Source: Saccharopolyspora_C sp040643635
GTDB taxonomy: Bacteria > Actinomycetota > Actinomycetes > Mycobacteriales > Pseudonocardiaceae
DNA length: 64,000 nt
Direction of reading: 5' to 3'
Assembly (NCBI RefSeq): GCF_040643635.1
Contig: NZ_JBEYUS010000027.1
Coordinates: 9,570-73,569 of the forward strand
Part shown: one piece after another, positions 7,743-16,383 of the stretch
Position numbering within the stretch: position 1 is the stretch's first letter
Layout: every line of letters begins with the position of its first letter
The notes under the pieces: model-generated
The model's input: only the letters and a program-made list of their open reading frames with translations
The model's database searches: none
Told to the model about the DNA's origin: nothing
Position numbers and translations under genes: made by a program

Positions 7743-8726
7743 ATGTCAGAAACGCCGACGAAGGTCGTGGTTCTGGTGCGGCCGGGACTGCTGCCGATGG
7801 AGCTCGGGATCGTGCACCAGCTGTTCCCGCTGGCGACCGGCCCGGACGGAGAACCCCGGTACGAGGTGCTGACCTGCGCGCCGGTTCCCGGGCAGGTGCG
7901 CACCACCGGGGACTTCGCGATCACCGTCCCGCACGGGCCGGAGGTGCTCGCGGACGCCGACCTCGTGTTCGTGCCCGCCTCCGACGCGGATTACGCGGCG
8001 GATTTCGCGCTCCCCGACGACGTGCGGGACGCGCTCGCCCGGATTCCGGCGGGCGCGCGGATCGCGTCGATCTGCACCGGCGCGTTCGTGCTCGCCGCGG
8101 CCGGACTGCTCGACGGGCGGCGGGCCACCACGCACTGGAACGCGGCCGACCGGTTCCGCCGCGCGTTCCCGCGGGTCGAGCTGGACCCGGCGGTGCTGTA
8201 CGTGGACGGAGGCCCGGTGCTGACCTCCGCCGGCGAGGCCTCCGGGATCGACCTGTGCCTGCACCTGATCCGGGAGGCCCACGGCACGGCGGTCGCCAAC
8301 GACGTCGCGCGGCTGGCGGTGGTGCCCGCGCACCGCGACGGCGGGCAGGCCCAGTTCATCCGCCGCGCCGTGCCCGACCCGCGCAGCTCGTCCACCGCGC
8401 GCGCCCGCGCGTTCGCGCTGGAGAACCTGCACCGCGCGCTGCCGCTGCGCGAACTCGCCGAGCTCGAATCGATGAGCGTGCGCACCTTCACCCGCCGGTT
8501 CCGCGACGAGACCGGGCTGTCCCCGGTGCAATGGCTGACCGGGCAGCGCGTCGAACGCGCCCGGCAGCTGCTGGAGGAGACCGAACTGCCGGTCGACCAG
8601 GTCGCCGCCGATGCCGGGTTCGGCACCGCCGCCTCGCTGCGCCAGCACCTGCGGGCCCGGCTGGGCCTCTCCCCCAGCACCTACCGCGGCACCTTCCAGC
8701 CCGGCGGCACCGACGACGTCGCTTGA
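7743..8726 (+). CDS. GlxA-type AraC regulator with DJ-1/PfpI domain
   Basis: A 327-residue transcription factor. Residues 1-190 form a class I glutamine-amidotransferase-like (DJ-1/PfpI) sensor domain, including the SICTGAFVLAAAGLL elbow. Residues 220-325 carry the double helix-turn-helix of AraC proteins (SMSVRTFTRRFRDETGLSP and VAADAGFGTAASLRQH). ATG 7743 begins the conserved sequence; ATG 7716 is a possible upstream start. It faces away from a small membrane protein. Related proteins respond to small nitrogenous metabolites; the ligand here is unknown. Confidence 0.9.
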   Translation: MSETPTKVVVLVRPGLLPMELGIVHQLFPLATGPDGEPRYEVLTCAPVPGQVRTTGDFAITVPHGPEVLADADLVFVPASDADYAADFALPDDVRDALARIPAGARIASICTGAFVLAAAGLLDGRRATTHWNAADRFRRAFPRVELDPAVLYVDGGPVLTSAGEASGIDLCLHLIREAHGTAVANDVARLAVVPAHRDGGQAQFIRRAVPDPRSSSTARARAFALENLHRALPLRELAELESMSVRTFTRRFRDETGLSPVQWLTGQRVERARQLLEETELPVDQVAADAGFGTAASLRQHLRARLGLSPSTYRGTFQPGGTDDVA

Positions 8727-8759
8727 TACGTCCTCAGTGGACTGTCGGCGGATTTCCCC

Positions 8760-9473
8760 TCACACCAACGAGTTCCCCCACAGCTCGCGGAGGGAGTCCG
8801 GTGCCAGCACCCGGCCGGGCGGGCCCGCGGCGCGCAGCCGCCCGTCACGGAGCAGGAGCACGTGGTCGGCATCGCGAGCTTCGGCGAGGTCGTGGGTCAC
8901 GTGGACGACGGTGGCACCGCGGGACTTCTCCTCGTCCAGGACCTCGGTGATCCGCCGCTGCGCGGTGACGTCGAGCCCCGCCGCCGGTTCGTCGAGCAGC
9001 AGCAGTTCGGCCTGCTGCGCCAGGCCCTGCGCGACCAGCACCCGCTGCCGCTGACCGCCGGAGAGCGCGCCCAGCGGGCGGTCCGCCAGGTCGGCCACGC
9101 CCAGCCGTTCCAGGCAGTCCGCGACGATGCCGCGGTCCTGCTCCGACAGCCGCCGCCACGGGCCGGTCCGCGCCCACCGCCCCATCTCCGCGGTGGCGCG
9201 CACCGTCATCGGCAGCGCGTCCGAGACCGCGCTGCGCTGCGCCACCAGCGCCACGTCGCCCCGGCGGCGCACCGAACCCGAGGTCACCGGCAGCACGCCG
9301 GCGAGCACGCCGAGCAGCGTCGACTTGCCGGAGCCGTTGGGGCCGACCACCGCCGTGCGCGACCCGGCCGGGAACGCGGCGGTGACCCGGTGCAGCACCG
9401 GGTTCCGCCGATATCCGGCGGAGACCTCGTGCAGCACCGCCGCCTGGTGCTCTTCCTCGGTGATCGCTCTCAC
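8760..9473 (-). CDS. aztA: zinc ABC transporter ATP-binding protein (AztA-like)
   Basis: A 237-residue ABC ATPase energising zinc import. Walker A GPNGSGKST is at residues 44-52, the signature LSGGQRQ at 138-144, and Walker B LLLLDEP near 158. GTG 9473 is the first start fitting the domain; a perfect TATAAT on this strand (9509-9504) implies a short leader. It is divergent from aztB across a 48-bp gap containing a Zur-like box. Assignment to Azt rather than ZnuC rests on the AztD-type proteins encoded opposite. Confidence 0.85.
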   Translation of the reverse strand: MRAITEEEHQAAVLHEVSAGYRRNPVLHRVTAAFPAGSRTAVVGPNGSGKSTLLGVLAGVLPVTSGSVRRRGDVALVAQRSAVSDALPMTVRATAEMGRWARTGPWRRLSEQDRGIVADCLERLGVADLADRPLGALSGGQRQRVLVAQGLAQQAELLLLDEPAAGLDVTAQRRITEVLDEEKSRGATVVHVTHDLAEARDADHVLLLRDGRLRAAGPPGRVLAPDSLRELWGNSLV

Positions 9474-9490
9474 GGAACGTAGTCTACAAC

Positions 9491-9511
9491 GACAATCATT
9501 TTCATTATAGG
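9491..9511. promoter_or_regulatory. Zur-like box overlapping the divergent azt promoter
   Basis: The element reads acaATCATTTTCATTAT on the plus strand, i.e. AATGAAAATGATTGT on the other, close to the actinobacterial Zur consensus (A/T-rich inverted TGAAAATGATTTTCA type). It overlaps the TATAAT -10 of aztA and lies just before the aztB ribosome site (AGGGTG at 9509-9514), so one repressor could shut both operons. Confidence 0.72.
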
Positions 9512-9521
9512 GTGATTCGTC

Positions 9522-10373
9522 ATGGATTGGTTGTTCGTCCCGTTCGAGGTGTCGTTCGTGCAGCGCGCGCTGTGGGCCGGGGTGCTGGTCTCGCTGATCT
9601 GCGCGCTCGCGGGCACCTGGGTCGTGCTGCGCGGCATGGCCTTCCTGGGGGACGCCATGTCGCACGGGATGCTGCCGGGGGTGGCGCTGGCCGCGCTGCT
9701 CGGCGGCGACCTGCTGCTCGGCGCCGCGCTCAGCGCGGGGGTGATGGCCTTCGGCGTGACGGCGCTGGGGCGGTCGCGGCGGCTGTCCGCGGACACCGGG
9801 ATCGGGCTGCTGTTCGTGGGGATGCTCGCCGCCGGGGTCATCATCGTGTCCCACTCGCAGTCCTTCGCCGTGGACCTCACCGGATTCCTGTTCGGCGACG
9901 TGCTCGCGGTGACCCCGCCCGAGCTCGGGCAGCTCGGCGTCGCGCTCGCGCTGGCCGCGCTGCTCTCGCTGGCCGGGCACCGCGCGTTCGTCGCGCTGGC
10001 CTTCGACCCGCGCAAGGCCCGCACCCTCGGCCTGCGCCCCGGCCTCGCGCACGCGCTGCTGCTGGGCCTGGTGACGCTGGCGATCGTCGCCTCCTTCCGC
10101 GTCGTCGGCACGCTGCTGGTGTTCGGGCTGCTCATCGCCCCGCCGGCGGCGGCCGTGCTGTGGGCGAAGCGGATCCCGGTGGTGATGGCGGTGGCCGCCG
10201 CGCTCGGCGTGCTCTCCACCGCGCTCGGGCTGCTCGCGTCCTGGCACTGGGGCACCGCGGCCGGCGCGACCATCGCCGCCACCGCCGTCGTCCTGTTCTT
10301 CCTGTCCGCGCTCGGCGCCGAACTGCGCGACCGGGTGCGGGACCGACCGCAGCGAACGGAGCCCGCCCTGTGA
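9522..10373 (+). CDS. aztB: zinc ABC transporter permease (AztB-like)
   Basis: A 283-residue inner-membrane permease of the manganese/zinc class with about 8-9 hydrophobic helices. The family stretch AMSHGMLPGVALA is near residue 45, and VVGTLLVFGLLIAPPAAA near 205 is also typical. AGGGTG precedes ATG 9522. The stop overlaps the next start (GTGA), so aztB and the downstream AztD-like gene are translationally coupled. It works with AztA (ATPase, encoded divergently) and AztC (binding protein). Confidence 0.88.
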   Translation: MDWLFVPFEVSFVQRALWAGVLVSLICALAGTWVVLRGMAFLGDAMSHGMLPGVALAALLGGDLLLGAALSAGVMAFGVTALGRSRRLSADTGIGLLFVGMLAAGVIIVSHSQSFAVDLTGFLFGDVLAVTPPELGQLGVALALAALLSLAGHRAFVALAFDPRKARTLGLRPGLAHALLLGLVTLAIVASFRVVGTLLVFGLLIAPPAAAVLWAKRIPVVMAVAAALGVLSTALGLLASWHWGTAAGATIAATAVVLFFLSALGAELRDRVRDRPQRTEPAL

Positions 10374-11542
10374 AACCGATCCCGACCGCCCTCGCCGCCG
10401 CGCTCGCACTGGCGACCACCGCCTGCGGGGCGCCGGCCGAAGCACCACCGCCCGTGCCGCACGGGTACGTGGCGGGTGCCGAGGAATCCGCCGAAGCCCA
10501 GTCGCGGCTCGTCGTCGCCGACGCCACCACCGGAGCGGTGCGGGTGCTCGACCTGCTCACCGAGGAGGTCGTGGCACTCGCGCCGGTGCCCGGGGTCAGC
10601 GCGATCAGCACCGACGGGCGGCACGCCTACCTCAGCGGCGACCGCGGCACGCACGTCGTCGACAGCGGTTCCTGGATGGTCGACCACGGCGACCACGTGC
10701 ACTACTACCGGGCCGAGATCCGCGATGCCGGTGAGCTCGCCGGACCGGCCGTCGCGGCGCACGGCGACCCGAAGGTCTCCGCTGTGTCCACTCAGGACGG
10801 ACGCGTGACGTTGCTGGACCGGGCCGCGCTCGACGAGGGCACCGCCCGCCCCACCGGCGAGGTCCCCGTCGCACCCGGAACCGCCGCCGTGCCCTACGAA
10901 ACCCACCTGGTCGCCGCCGATGCCGACGGCACCGTGCGGGTCCTCGACCGGGCCGGGAAGCCGACCGCCACCGTCGAACCGCGCTGCCCCGAACCGGCGG
11001 GCACCGCGCTCACCCGGCGCGGCGTCGTGTTCGGCTGCGCCGACGGCGCGCTGCTCGTCACCGAGGAAGACGACGCCTTCCACGGCGAGAAGATCCCCTA
11101 CCCGCGGGCGGTCGGCGACGACGAACGCGCCCGCGACTTCCGGCAGCGCCCCGGCAGCGCGACCCTCGCCGCCCGCGCGGGCGACCGCGGCACCTGGTCG
11201 CTCGACGTCGGCGACCGCGCCTGGACCTACCTCGAGACCGGGCCCGTCGTCGCGGTGAACGCCGTCGGCGAGGGCGGCCCGCTGCTGGCGCTCACCGCCG
11301 ACGGCGTGCTGCACGCCCACGACCCCGAAACCGGTGCGCAGACAGCGGAAACCCGCGTCACCGCACGGCTGGTGGACCCGACCGGGCCGCCGCCGGTGAT
11401 CCTGGTGGACACCTCCCGCGCCTACGTCAACGACGTCGGCACCGGAACCGTCCACGAGATCGACTACAACGATTCGCTGCGCCAGGCCCGGCGGTTCGAC
11501 CTCGGCGGGCAGGCCACGCACGTGGTGGAGACCGGCCGATGA
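10370..11542 (+). CDS. aztD: AztD-like zinc metallochaperone, paralogue 1
   Basis: A 390-residue exported beta-propeller protein. The N-terminus is a lipoprotein signal (LALATTAC, lipobox Cys about 20). AztD proteins deliver zinc to the AztC binding protein in the periplasm of Paracoccus; here the same step would occur on the outer face of the membrane. Histidine-rich motifs GDHVHYY and AAHGDP fit the chaperone's metal region, and repeated LVVAD / VRVLDR blades mark the propeller. It starts at GTG 10370 inside the aztB stop and overlaps aztC by 4 bp. A second AztD-like gene lies after aztC. Confidence 0.82.
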   Translation: MKPIPTALAAALALATTACGAPAEAPPPVPHGYVAGAEESAEAQSRLVVADATTGAVRVLDLLTEEVVALAPVPGVSAISTDGRHAYLSGDRGTHVVDSGSWMVDHGDHVHYYRAEIRDAGELAGPAVAAHGDPKVSAVSTQDGRVTLLDRAALDEGTARPTGEVPVAPGTAAVPYETHLVAADADGTVRVLDRAGKPTATVEPRCPEPAGTALTRRGVVFGCADGALLVTEEDDAFHGEKIPYPRAVGDDERARDFRQRPGSATLAARAGDRGTWSLDVGDRAWTYLETGPVVAVNAVGEGGPLLALTADGVLHAHDPETGAQTAETRVTARLVDPTGPPPVILVDTSRAYVNDVGTGTVHEIDYNDSLRQARRFDLGGQATHVVETGR

Positions 11543-12450
11543 GCGCCCGGATCACGGCCGCCGTCGCGGTGCTCGCCACGCTGCTCGGCCTCACCGCCTG
11601 CACGAACTCCGCGCCGCGGGCCGAGATCGTGGTGACCACCAACATCCTCGGCGACCTCACCCGCAACGTCGTCGGCGACCAGGCCGAGGTGTCGGTGCTG
11701 ATGCGCCCCGGCGCCGACCCGCACTCGTTCGGGATCTCCGCGCAGCAAGCCGCCGAAGTGGAGCTCGCCGAACTCGTCGTGCACAACGGCCTCGGCCTCG
11801 AAGAAGGTGTGCAGCGCACCGTCGACGCCGCCCGCGGCGCCGGGGTCGCCACCCTGCCCGTCGCCGAGCGCGTCGACCCGATCGACTACACCGGCGACGC
11901 CTCCCGCGGCCAGGCCGACCCGCACTTCTGGACCGACCCGGGCCGGGTGGCGCAGGCCGTCGACCTCATCGCGCGGCAGGTCATCGAGCACGTCGACGGC
12001 GTCGACCCGGCGGTGATCCGCGCCAACGCGGACCGCTACCGGGGCGAGGTGGCGGTGCTGGATGCCGAGACCGCGCGGCGGTTCGCCGCTCTTCCCGCCG
12101 AGCGCCGCAAGCTCGTCACCAACCACCACGTGTTCGGCTACCTCGCGCAGCGCTACGACTTCGAGGTGATCGGCGCGGTCATCCCCAGCGGGACCACGCT
12201 GGCCTCCCCCAGCGCCGCCGACCTCGCCGACCTCGCCGGGGCCGTGCGCGCCGCCGGGGTGCGGGCGGTGTTCGCGGACTCCTCGCAACCCGACCGGCTC
12301 GCCCGCGCGCTCGCCGACCAGGCGGGCCTGGACGTGCGGGTGGTGCCGCTGTTCTCCGAATCGCTGAGCCCGCCCGGTGGCGGCGCCGCGACCTACCTGG
12401 AGATGGCGCGGGCCAACACCGACGCCATCGCCACCGGACTCGCCGGGTGA
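11539..12450 (+). CDS. aztC: zinc-binding lipoprotein of ABC importer (AztC-like)
   Basis: A 303-residue cluster A-I solute-binding protein. The lipobox is LTAC (Cys21). Zinc ligands expected from the family are visible: His62 (DPHSFG), His129 (DPHFW), His196/197 (TNHHVFGY) and Asp247 (FADSS). The histidine-rich loop of ZnuA is short or absent, which suits Azt systems where a separate chaperone supplies metal. ATG 11539 overlaps the aztD stop (ATGA). Confidence 0.9.
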   Translation: MSARITAAVAVLATLLGLTACTNSAPRAEIVVTTNILGDLTRNVVGDQAEVSVLMRPGADPHSFGISAQQAAEVELAELVVHNGLGLEEGVQRTVDAARGAGVATLPVAERVDPIDYTGDASRGQADPHFWTDPGRVAQAVDLIARQVIEHVDGVDPAVIRANADRYRGEVAVLDAETARRFAALPAERRKLVTNHHVFGYLAQRYDFEVIGAVIPSGTTLASPSAADLADLAGAVRAAGVRAVFADSSQPDRLARALADQAGLDVRVVPLFSESLSPPGGGAATYLEMARANTDAIATGLAG

Positions 12451-12494
12451 TCCGGCGCGCGAACCTCCCACCGCACCAGAGAAAAGGACCGATC

Positions 12495-13649
12495 ATGCCC
12501 TCCTCCAGCAAGATCGCGAGCATCACGGCCGCAGCGCTGGTCCTCGGCGCCTGCGCCGCGCCCTCGCCGGAACCCGCGGCGGAACCACCGGCGGGCCCGC
12601 CGGTGCCGGAACCGGTCGTGGTGAGCTACGACGGCGGGATCTGGGTGCTCGACGGCCGCACCCTCCAGGTCGCCGCGGACCTCCCGCTGCCCGGGTTCAA
12701 CCGGATCAACCCCGCGGGCGACGACGAGCACGTGGTGGTCTCCACCGCCGAGGGCTTCCAGCTGCTCGACGCCGCGCACCCCGAGCTGACCGACGTGAAG
12801 TTCCCCGGCGCGAAGCCCGGCCACGTCGTGCGCCACGCCGGCCGCACCGTGCTGTTCAGCGACGGCACCGGCGAGGTCACCTCCTTCGACCCGGCGCAGC
12901 TCGGCGACGGGAAACCCGCCACCGAGCACCACACCACCGCCGAACCGCACCACGGCGTCGCCGTCGAACTGGAGGGCGGCGAGCTGCTCACCACCCTCGG
13001 TGACGAGGACGAGCGGGTCGGCATCGTCGTGCTCGACGCGGACCGGAAGGAGATCGCCCGCAACGAGGACTGCCCCGGCGTGCACGGCGAGGCGACCGCG
13101 CAGGGCGGTGCCGTCGTCGTCGGCTGCGAGGACGGCGCGGTGCTCTACCGGGACGGGAAGATCACGAAGGTCCACAGCCCCACCGAGTACGGCCGCATCG
13201 GCAACCAGGCCGGTTCCGAGCACTCCCCCGTGGTCCTCGGCGACTACAAGCAGGACGAGGACGCCGAGCTGGAACGCCCCGAGCAGGTGTCGCTCATCGA
13301 CACCGCCACCGGCTCGCTGAAGCTGGTCGACCTCGGCACCAGCTACACCTTCCGGTCGCTGGCCCGCGGCCCGCGGGGCGAAGCGCTGGTGCTCGGCACC
13401 GACGGCGGTCTCCGCGTCGTCGACCCGGTCGCGGGGCGCGTGGTGCGGACCATCCCGGTCACCGGTTCCTGGCAGGAACCGCTGGAGTGGCAGCAGCCGC
13501 GACCGGCGCTGTTCGTCCGCGGCGGCACCGCCTACGTCACCGACCCGGGTGAGAAGGTGATCCACGCGATCGACCTCGCCACCGGCGAGAAGACCGCGAC
13601 CGGGCGACTGCCCGCCGCGCCCAACGAGCTCAGCGGCGTGCAGGCCTGA
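12495..13649 (+). CDS. aztD: AztD-like zinc metallochaperone, paralogue 2
   Basis: A 384-residue lipoprotein (LVLGAC, Cys about 17) of the same propeller family as the upstream paralogue, but clearly diverged. It has its own metal-type motifs EHHTTAEPHHG near residue 140, PGVHGE near 195 and GSEHSP. ATG 12495 follows GAGAAAAGGA; an in-frame GTG-like start at 12447 overlapping aztC is less likely. A strong terminator follows. Two AztD genes flanking AztC suggest either two delivery routes or different metal affinities; this is inference. Confidence 0.82.
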   Translation: MPSSSKIASITAAALVLGACAAPSPEPAAEPPAGPPVPEPVVVSYDGGIWVLDGRTLQVAADLPLPGFNRINPAGDDEHVVVSTAEGFQLLDAAHPELTDVKFPGAKPGHVVRHAGRTVLFSDGTGEVTSFDPAQLGDGKPATEHHTTAEPHHGVAVELEGGELLTTLGDEDERVGIVVLDADRKEIARNEDCPGVHGEATAQGGAVVVGCEDGAVLYRDGKITKVHSPTEYGRIGNQAGSEHSPVVLGDYKQDEDAELERPEQVSLIDTATGSLKLVDLGTSYTFRSLARGPRGEALVLGTDGGLRVVDPVAGRVVRTIPVTGSWQEPLEWQQPRPALFVRGGTAYVTDPGEKVIHAIDLATGEKTATGRLPAAPNELSGVQA

Positions 13650-13663
13650 CCCCACCTCGAACG

Positions 13664-13704
13664 GCGATGCGGCCCCGGCGGACGACCCGTCGGGGCCGCA
13701 TCGC
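13664..13704 (+). terminator. strong hairpin terminator after azt operon
   Basis: A perfect 14-bp stem (13664-13677 with 13691-13704, arms GCGATGCGGCCCCG and its complement) with a 13-nt loop, 15 bp after the last azt stop. Confidence 0.85.
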
Positions 13705-13809
13705 GCTCGCCGAGTTGCCGACACATGCGCAGCCACTAATGTGACGTGCAGCCGGAGGATTGCTCCATCCGGCGGTCGTGTCCGAACGAAACGCAGTTGC
13801 GAGGTTTCC

Positions 13810-14106
13810 ATGACCACCGCCCACGCCCAGCACACCGACCACCAGCACGCGCACGGACCGGATTGCGGGCACGTCGCCGTTCCGCACGGCGACCACACCG
13901 ACTACGTGCACGACGGACACCTGCACCGGGCCCACGACGACCACTACGACGAGTGCGAGCAGAGCGAGCACGTCGCGCACGACGACCACTCGCACGTGCA
14001 CGGCACCGGGTGCGGGCACGTCGCCCTCCCGCACGGGGACCACACGGACTACCTGCACGACGGGCACCGGCACGCCGCGCACGGGGATCACTACGACGAG
14101 CACTGA
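13810..14106 (+). CDS. histidine-rich metal-buffering protein
   Basis: A 98-residue protein with 27 histidines, no signal peptide and almost no hydrophobic core. It contains two copies of a roughly 33-residue unit (CGHVAVPHGDHTDYVHDGH at about 19-37 and CGHVALPHGDHTDYLHDGH at about 68-86), each ending HxxHxDHYDE, with one cysteine heading each unit. This composition suits zinc or nickel binding; its place directly after the zinc importer argues for zinc storage in the cytoplasm. It sits between two terminators, so it has its own promoter (TTGCCG/TAATGT near 13714-13741), and no clear Zur box is seen there. Confidence 0.78.
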   Translation: MTTAHAQHTDHQHAHGPDCGHVAVPHGDHTDYVHDGHLHRAHDDHYDECEQSEHVAHDDHSHVHGTGCGHVALPHGDHTDYLHDGHRHAAHGDHYDEH

Positions 14107-14121
14107 AGGAACCGCACCAGT

Positions 14122-14156
14122 CCGGCCGGTCGAGGCACTCGACCGGCCGGATTTTC
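14122..14156 (+). terminator. hairpin terminator after histidine-rich gene
   Basis: A perfect 13-bp stem (CCGGCCGGTCGAG, 14122-14134, with 14138-14150), a 3-nt loop, followed by ATTTTCGTT: a near-canonical intrinsic terminator. Confidence 0.9.
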
Positions 14157-15009
14157 GTTGCGGCATCAGGGGAACTCCGCAGGAGGGCGCGCGGACCTCC
14201 CGCAGCACGGCACCCGCACCGCCCCGCCCGGCCAGTGGCGCGCAGGGAGTTCACGGCCCATCCGGCGACGTGCGCACCCGATGACACCCAGCGCCGTGGC
14301 GAGCGCGGTCCAACCGGGACGCTGATCAACAGGTCGGGCGAGCGGAACTCTCCGCGTTGCGTCACCGCCACCACGATCTCGCGGGAAACTCCGCAGCACT
14401 CGACATCGCCGCGCTGCCCCGATTCCGCCTTCCCTGCCTGGAATCCGTTGGGGCGCAAGGCGTTCCAGAGATCTCAGGAACCGCTCGGCGCTCCGCGCTC
14501 CACTCGATCGGCGAGACCTTCCAGGAACGCCGCCGACTCCGGACCGCTCGTGATCACCTGTGGATTCGCCATGCACTCCACGCCCTTTCCACGTCGGTGA
14601 TCGGCACATCCATCCGGCCGGGACTCGGTGGAGACCGGTTCGCCGACCAGGAGAGGGGGCGATGCGTCCAGCCGCGGCCGCTGAGCGCCCGGGAGCCACT
14701 CCGGCGGCCACCGGCACATGACGGCCACCCCAGGGCGGGCGTTCACCCGGGTCGGCCGCATCAGTGGCGAACCGGACCGGGGCACCGACCTCGGGAAAGG
14801 TGCCCGCGGGCACCGCGCGGCGGGCTCGGGCGCCGCCGTTCGGGATCACTCGTACGCCGCAGTCGAGTTGACCGTTTTGCTCTTTTCAGGTGGTTCGCGC
14901 GGTTTTCCGATATTTCCGGGAAAACCTGGGCAAGATCTGGTGCAGAGCCGAAAACGGCTTCGCGGCGGGAGATCCGCCACTGGGGAAGTGAAAAATCAGG
15001 GGGTAACTC
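14157..15009. other. 853-bp region without a confident gene
   Basis: Reading frames here lack the third-position GC bias of neighbouring genes. On the minus strand a 32-codon frame (14572-14474) has a GGAG site but no recognisable family, and beyond its stop the same frame stays open for about 240 codons (to 13736) without domain-like sequence; it could be a decayed gene. The right end holds the promoter region of the secreted four-cysteine protein. Confidence 0.5.
14902..14927. promoter_or_regulatory. inverted repeat upstream of secreted peptide gene
   Basis: GGTTTTCC (14902-14909) and GGAAAACC (14920-14927) form an 8-bp inverted repeat with a 10-bp AT-richer spacer, 82 bp before the start of the secreted protein. 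A plausible operator; regulator unknown. Confidence 0.45.
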
Positions 15010-15291
15010 ATGAGCAACACCATGCGTCGCGTCGCCGCGGGGCTCGTCACCGCGGTCGCGGCAGGAACGCTGTCGCTGGCGGTCGCCGCACCCGCACAGG
15101 CGACCACGTCGGACTGCACGACCTACCTGCAGGCCCGCGGATATCTGGTGGGGCCGAAGGTCCGAGCGGCCTGCAAGCAGGGTGCGTCCGGCACCACCTT
15201 CGCCCGGCTCATCTGCATGAGCAACCTGGTCAAGATCCAGGTCAGCAACGCTCACGCGGGGCACGCTTGCAAGCTGGCCGCCGTGAAGTGA
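15010..15291 (+). CDS. small secreted four-cysteine protein
   Basis: A 93-residue exported protein. A Sec signal with basic n-region (MRR) and Ala-rich core ends AQA-TTS near residue 31. The mature part of about 60 residues has four cysteines (about 36, 55, 69, 86), enough for two disulfides, and is basic. CAGGGGG precedes ATG 15010. I do not recognise a named family; small cysteine-containing secreted proteins of this shape are common in actinomycetes, and antimicrobial or adhesive roles are only possibilities. Confidence 0.75.
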   Translation: MSNTMRRVAAGLVTAVAAGTLSLAVAAPAQATTSDCTTYLQARGYLVGPKVRAACKQGASGTTFARLICMSNLVKIQVSNAHAGHACKLAAVK

Positions 15292-15481
15292 GCACCGAAC
15301 CGTCCCCGGACGCCATGGCAGGCGCCCGGGGGCGGTTCCCGCCGAGCGCGGCGATCCGCTCGCACGGGCCCGGCCGAGCGTCGAAATCAGTCCGGAGTGG
15401 ACTCGAACCTTTTCCCGCAGATCCGGAATCACCTGCGCTGCAAAGGAATCCGTTCGACAGGGGTTCGGGAAGGCCCACCGC

Positions 15482-16276
15482 TCACTCCGAAGCCACCAAC
15501 CGCAGCGCGGTGCCGTCCGCCCGGATCCCCTCCGCCGCCGCGTCGGCGAGCGCCGCGTCGGTGACGACCTCGTCGAAGGCGGTGAGCGGGGCGACCCGGT
15601 AGCGGCCGAACGTCCCGTACTTCGACGACCCGGCGACCAGCAGGGACGTGGAGGCCGCGGCCATCGCGGCGTGCTTGACCTCCACCTTGCGCTCGGAGGG
15701 CGTGGTGACGCCGCGCAGCAGGTCCCAGGAGCTGGCGCTGACGAACGCGATGTCCAGCGCGAGCTGGCGCAGCGTGGCGGCGGCGAGCCGCCCGACGGTG
15801 GAGCGGTTCGCGGGTTCGACGAGCCCGCCGAGGTGGATCACGTCCAGGTGGGTGGCGGGCAGCAGCCGCTCCACGGCGGTGAAGTCGTTGGTGACGACGG
15901 TGAGCTCCGCGTGCTCCACCAGCAGCGGGATCATGGTGAGCATGGTGGTGCCCGCGTCGAGGTAGACGGTCATGCCGTCGCGGACGTGCCGGGCGGCTTC
16001 CCGCGCCATCGCCTGCTTCTCGGGCTGTTCGGTGACGGACTTGTCCTGGTAGGTCGGTTCGGCGCGCAGCTGGCTGGCGATGCGGGCGCCGCCGGGCACG
16101 GAGAACACGAGTCCGCGGCGTTCGAGCTCGGCGAGGTCGCGGCGCACCGTCATGTGCGAGATCCCGAACAGCTGGGTGATCTGCTGGACGCTGAGCACCC
16201 CTTCACGCCGCAGGTGCTTGACGAGTTGTTCCCGCCGCTGGTCCGGAATGAGCGGCGGGGTGCCCGACGCGTCCAT
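15482..16276 (-). CDS. DeoR-family regulator of the sugar-acid locus
   Basis: A 264-residue DeoR/GlpR protein. The N-terminal winged helix (VLSVQQITQLFGISHMTVRR, residues about 25-45) is followed by the sugar-phosphate-sensing DeoRC domain (DAGTTM near 125, VVTNDFTAV, HLGGLV). GGGAGCAGGGC precedes ATG 16276. It is the last gene of the minus-strand operon with the SAF oxidoreductase and GntP permease, so it probably senses a phosphorylated intermediate of that pathway and controls the divergent promoter at 19319-19566. Confidence 0.88.
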   Translation of the reverse strand: MDASGTPPLIPDQRREQLVKHLRREGVLSVQQITQLFGISHMTVRRDLAELERRGLVFSVPGGARIASQLRAEPTYQDKSVTEQPEKQAMAREAARHVRDGMTVYLDAGTTMLTMIPLLVEHAELTVVTNDFTAVERLLPATHLDVIHLGGLVEPANRSTVGRLAAATLRQLALDIAFVSASSWDLLRGVTTPSERKVEVKHAAMAAASTSLLVAGSSKYGTFGRYRVAPLTAFDEVVTDAALADAAAEGIRADGTALRLVASE

Positions 16277-16383
16277 GCCCTGCTCCCGTCCTGGTTCCCG
16301 ATCGCACCGGCACCACCACCGGCGACGTCCATTCTCGCCACCACCCGCGTCCGCGGCCCCCGCGGGCGGCGGATTCCCCCGGC

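Noticed and set aside
14166..14849. Minus-strand open frame of about 228 codons
   Set aside because: Arg/Gly/Pro-rich with no family-like segment, weak codon bias, and it overlaps other equally poor frames in the same gap.
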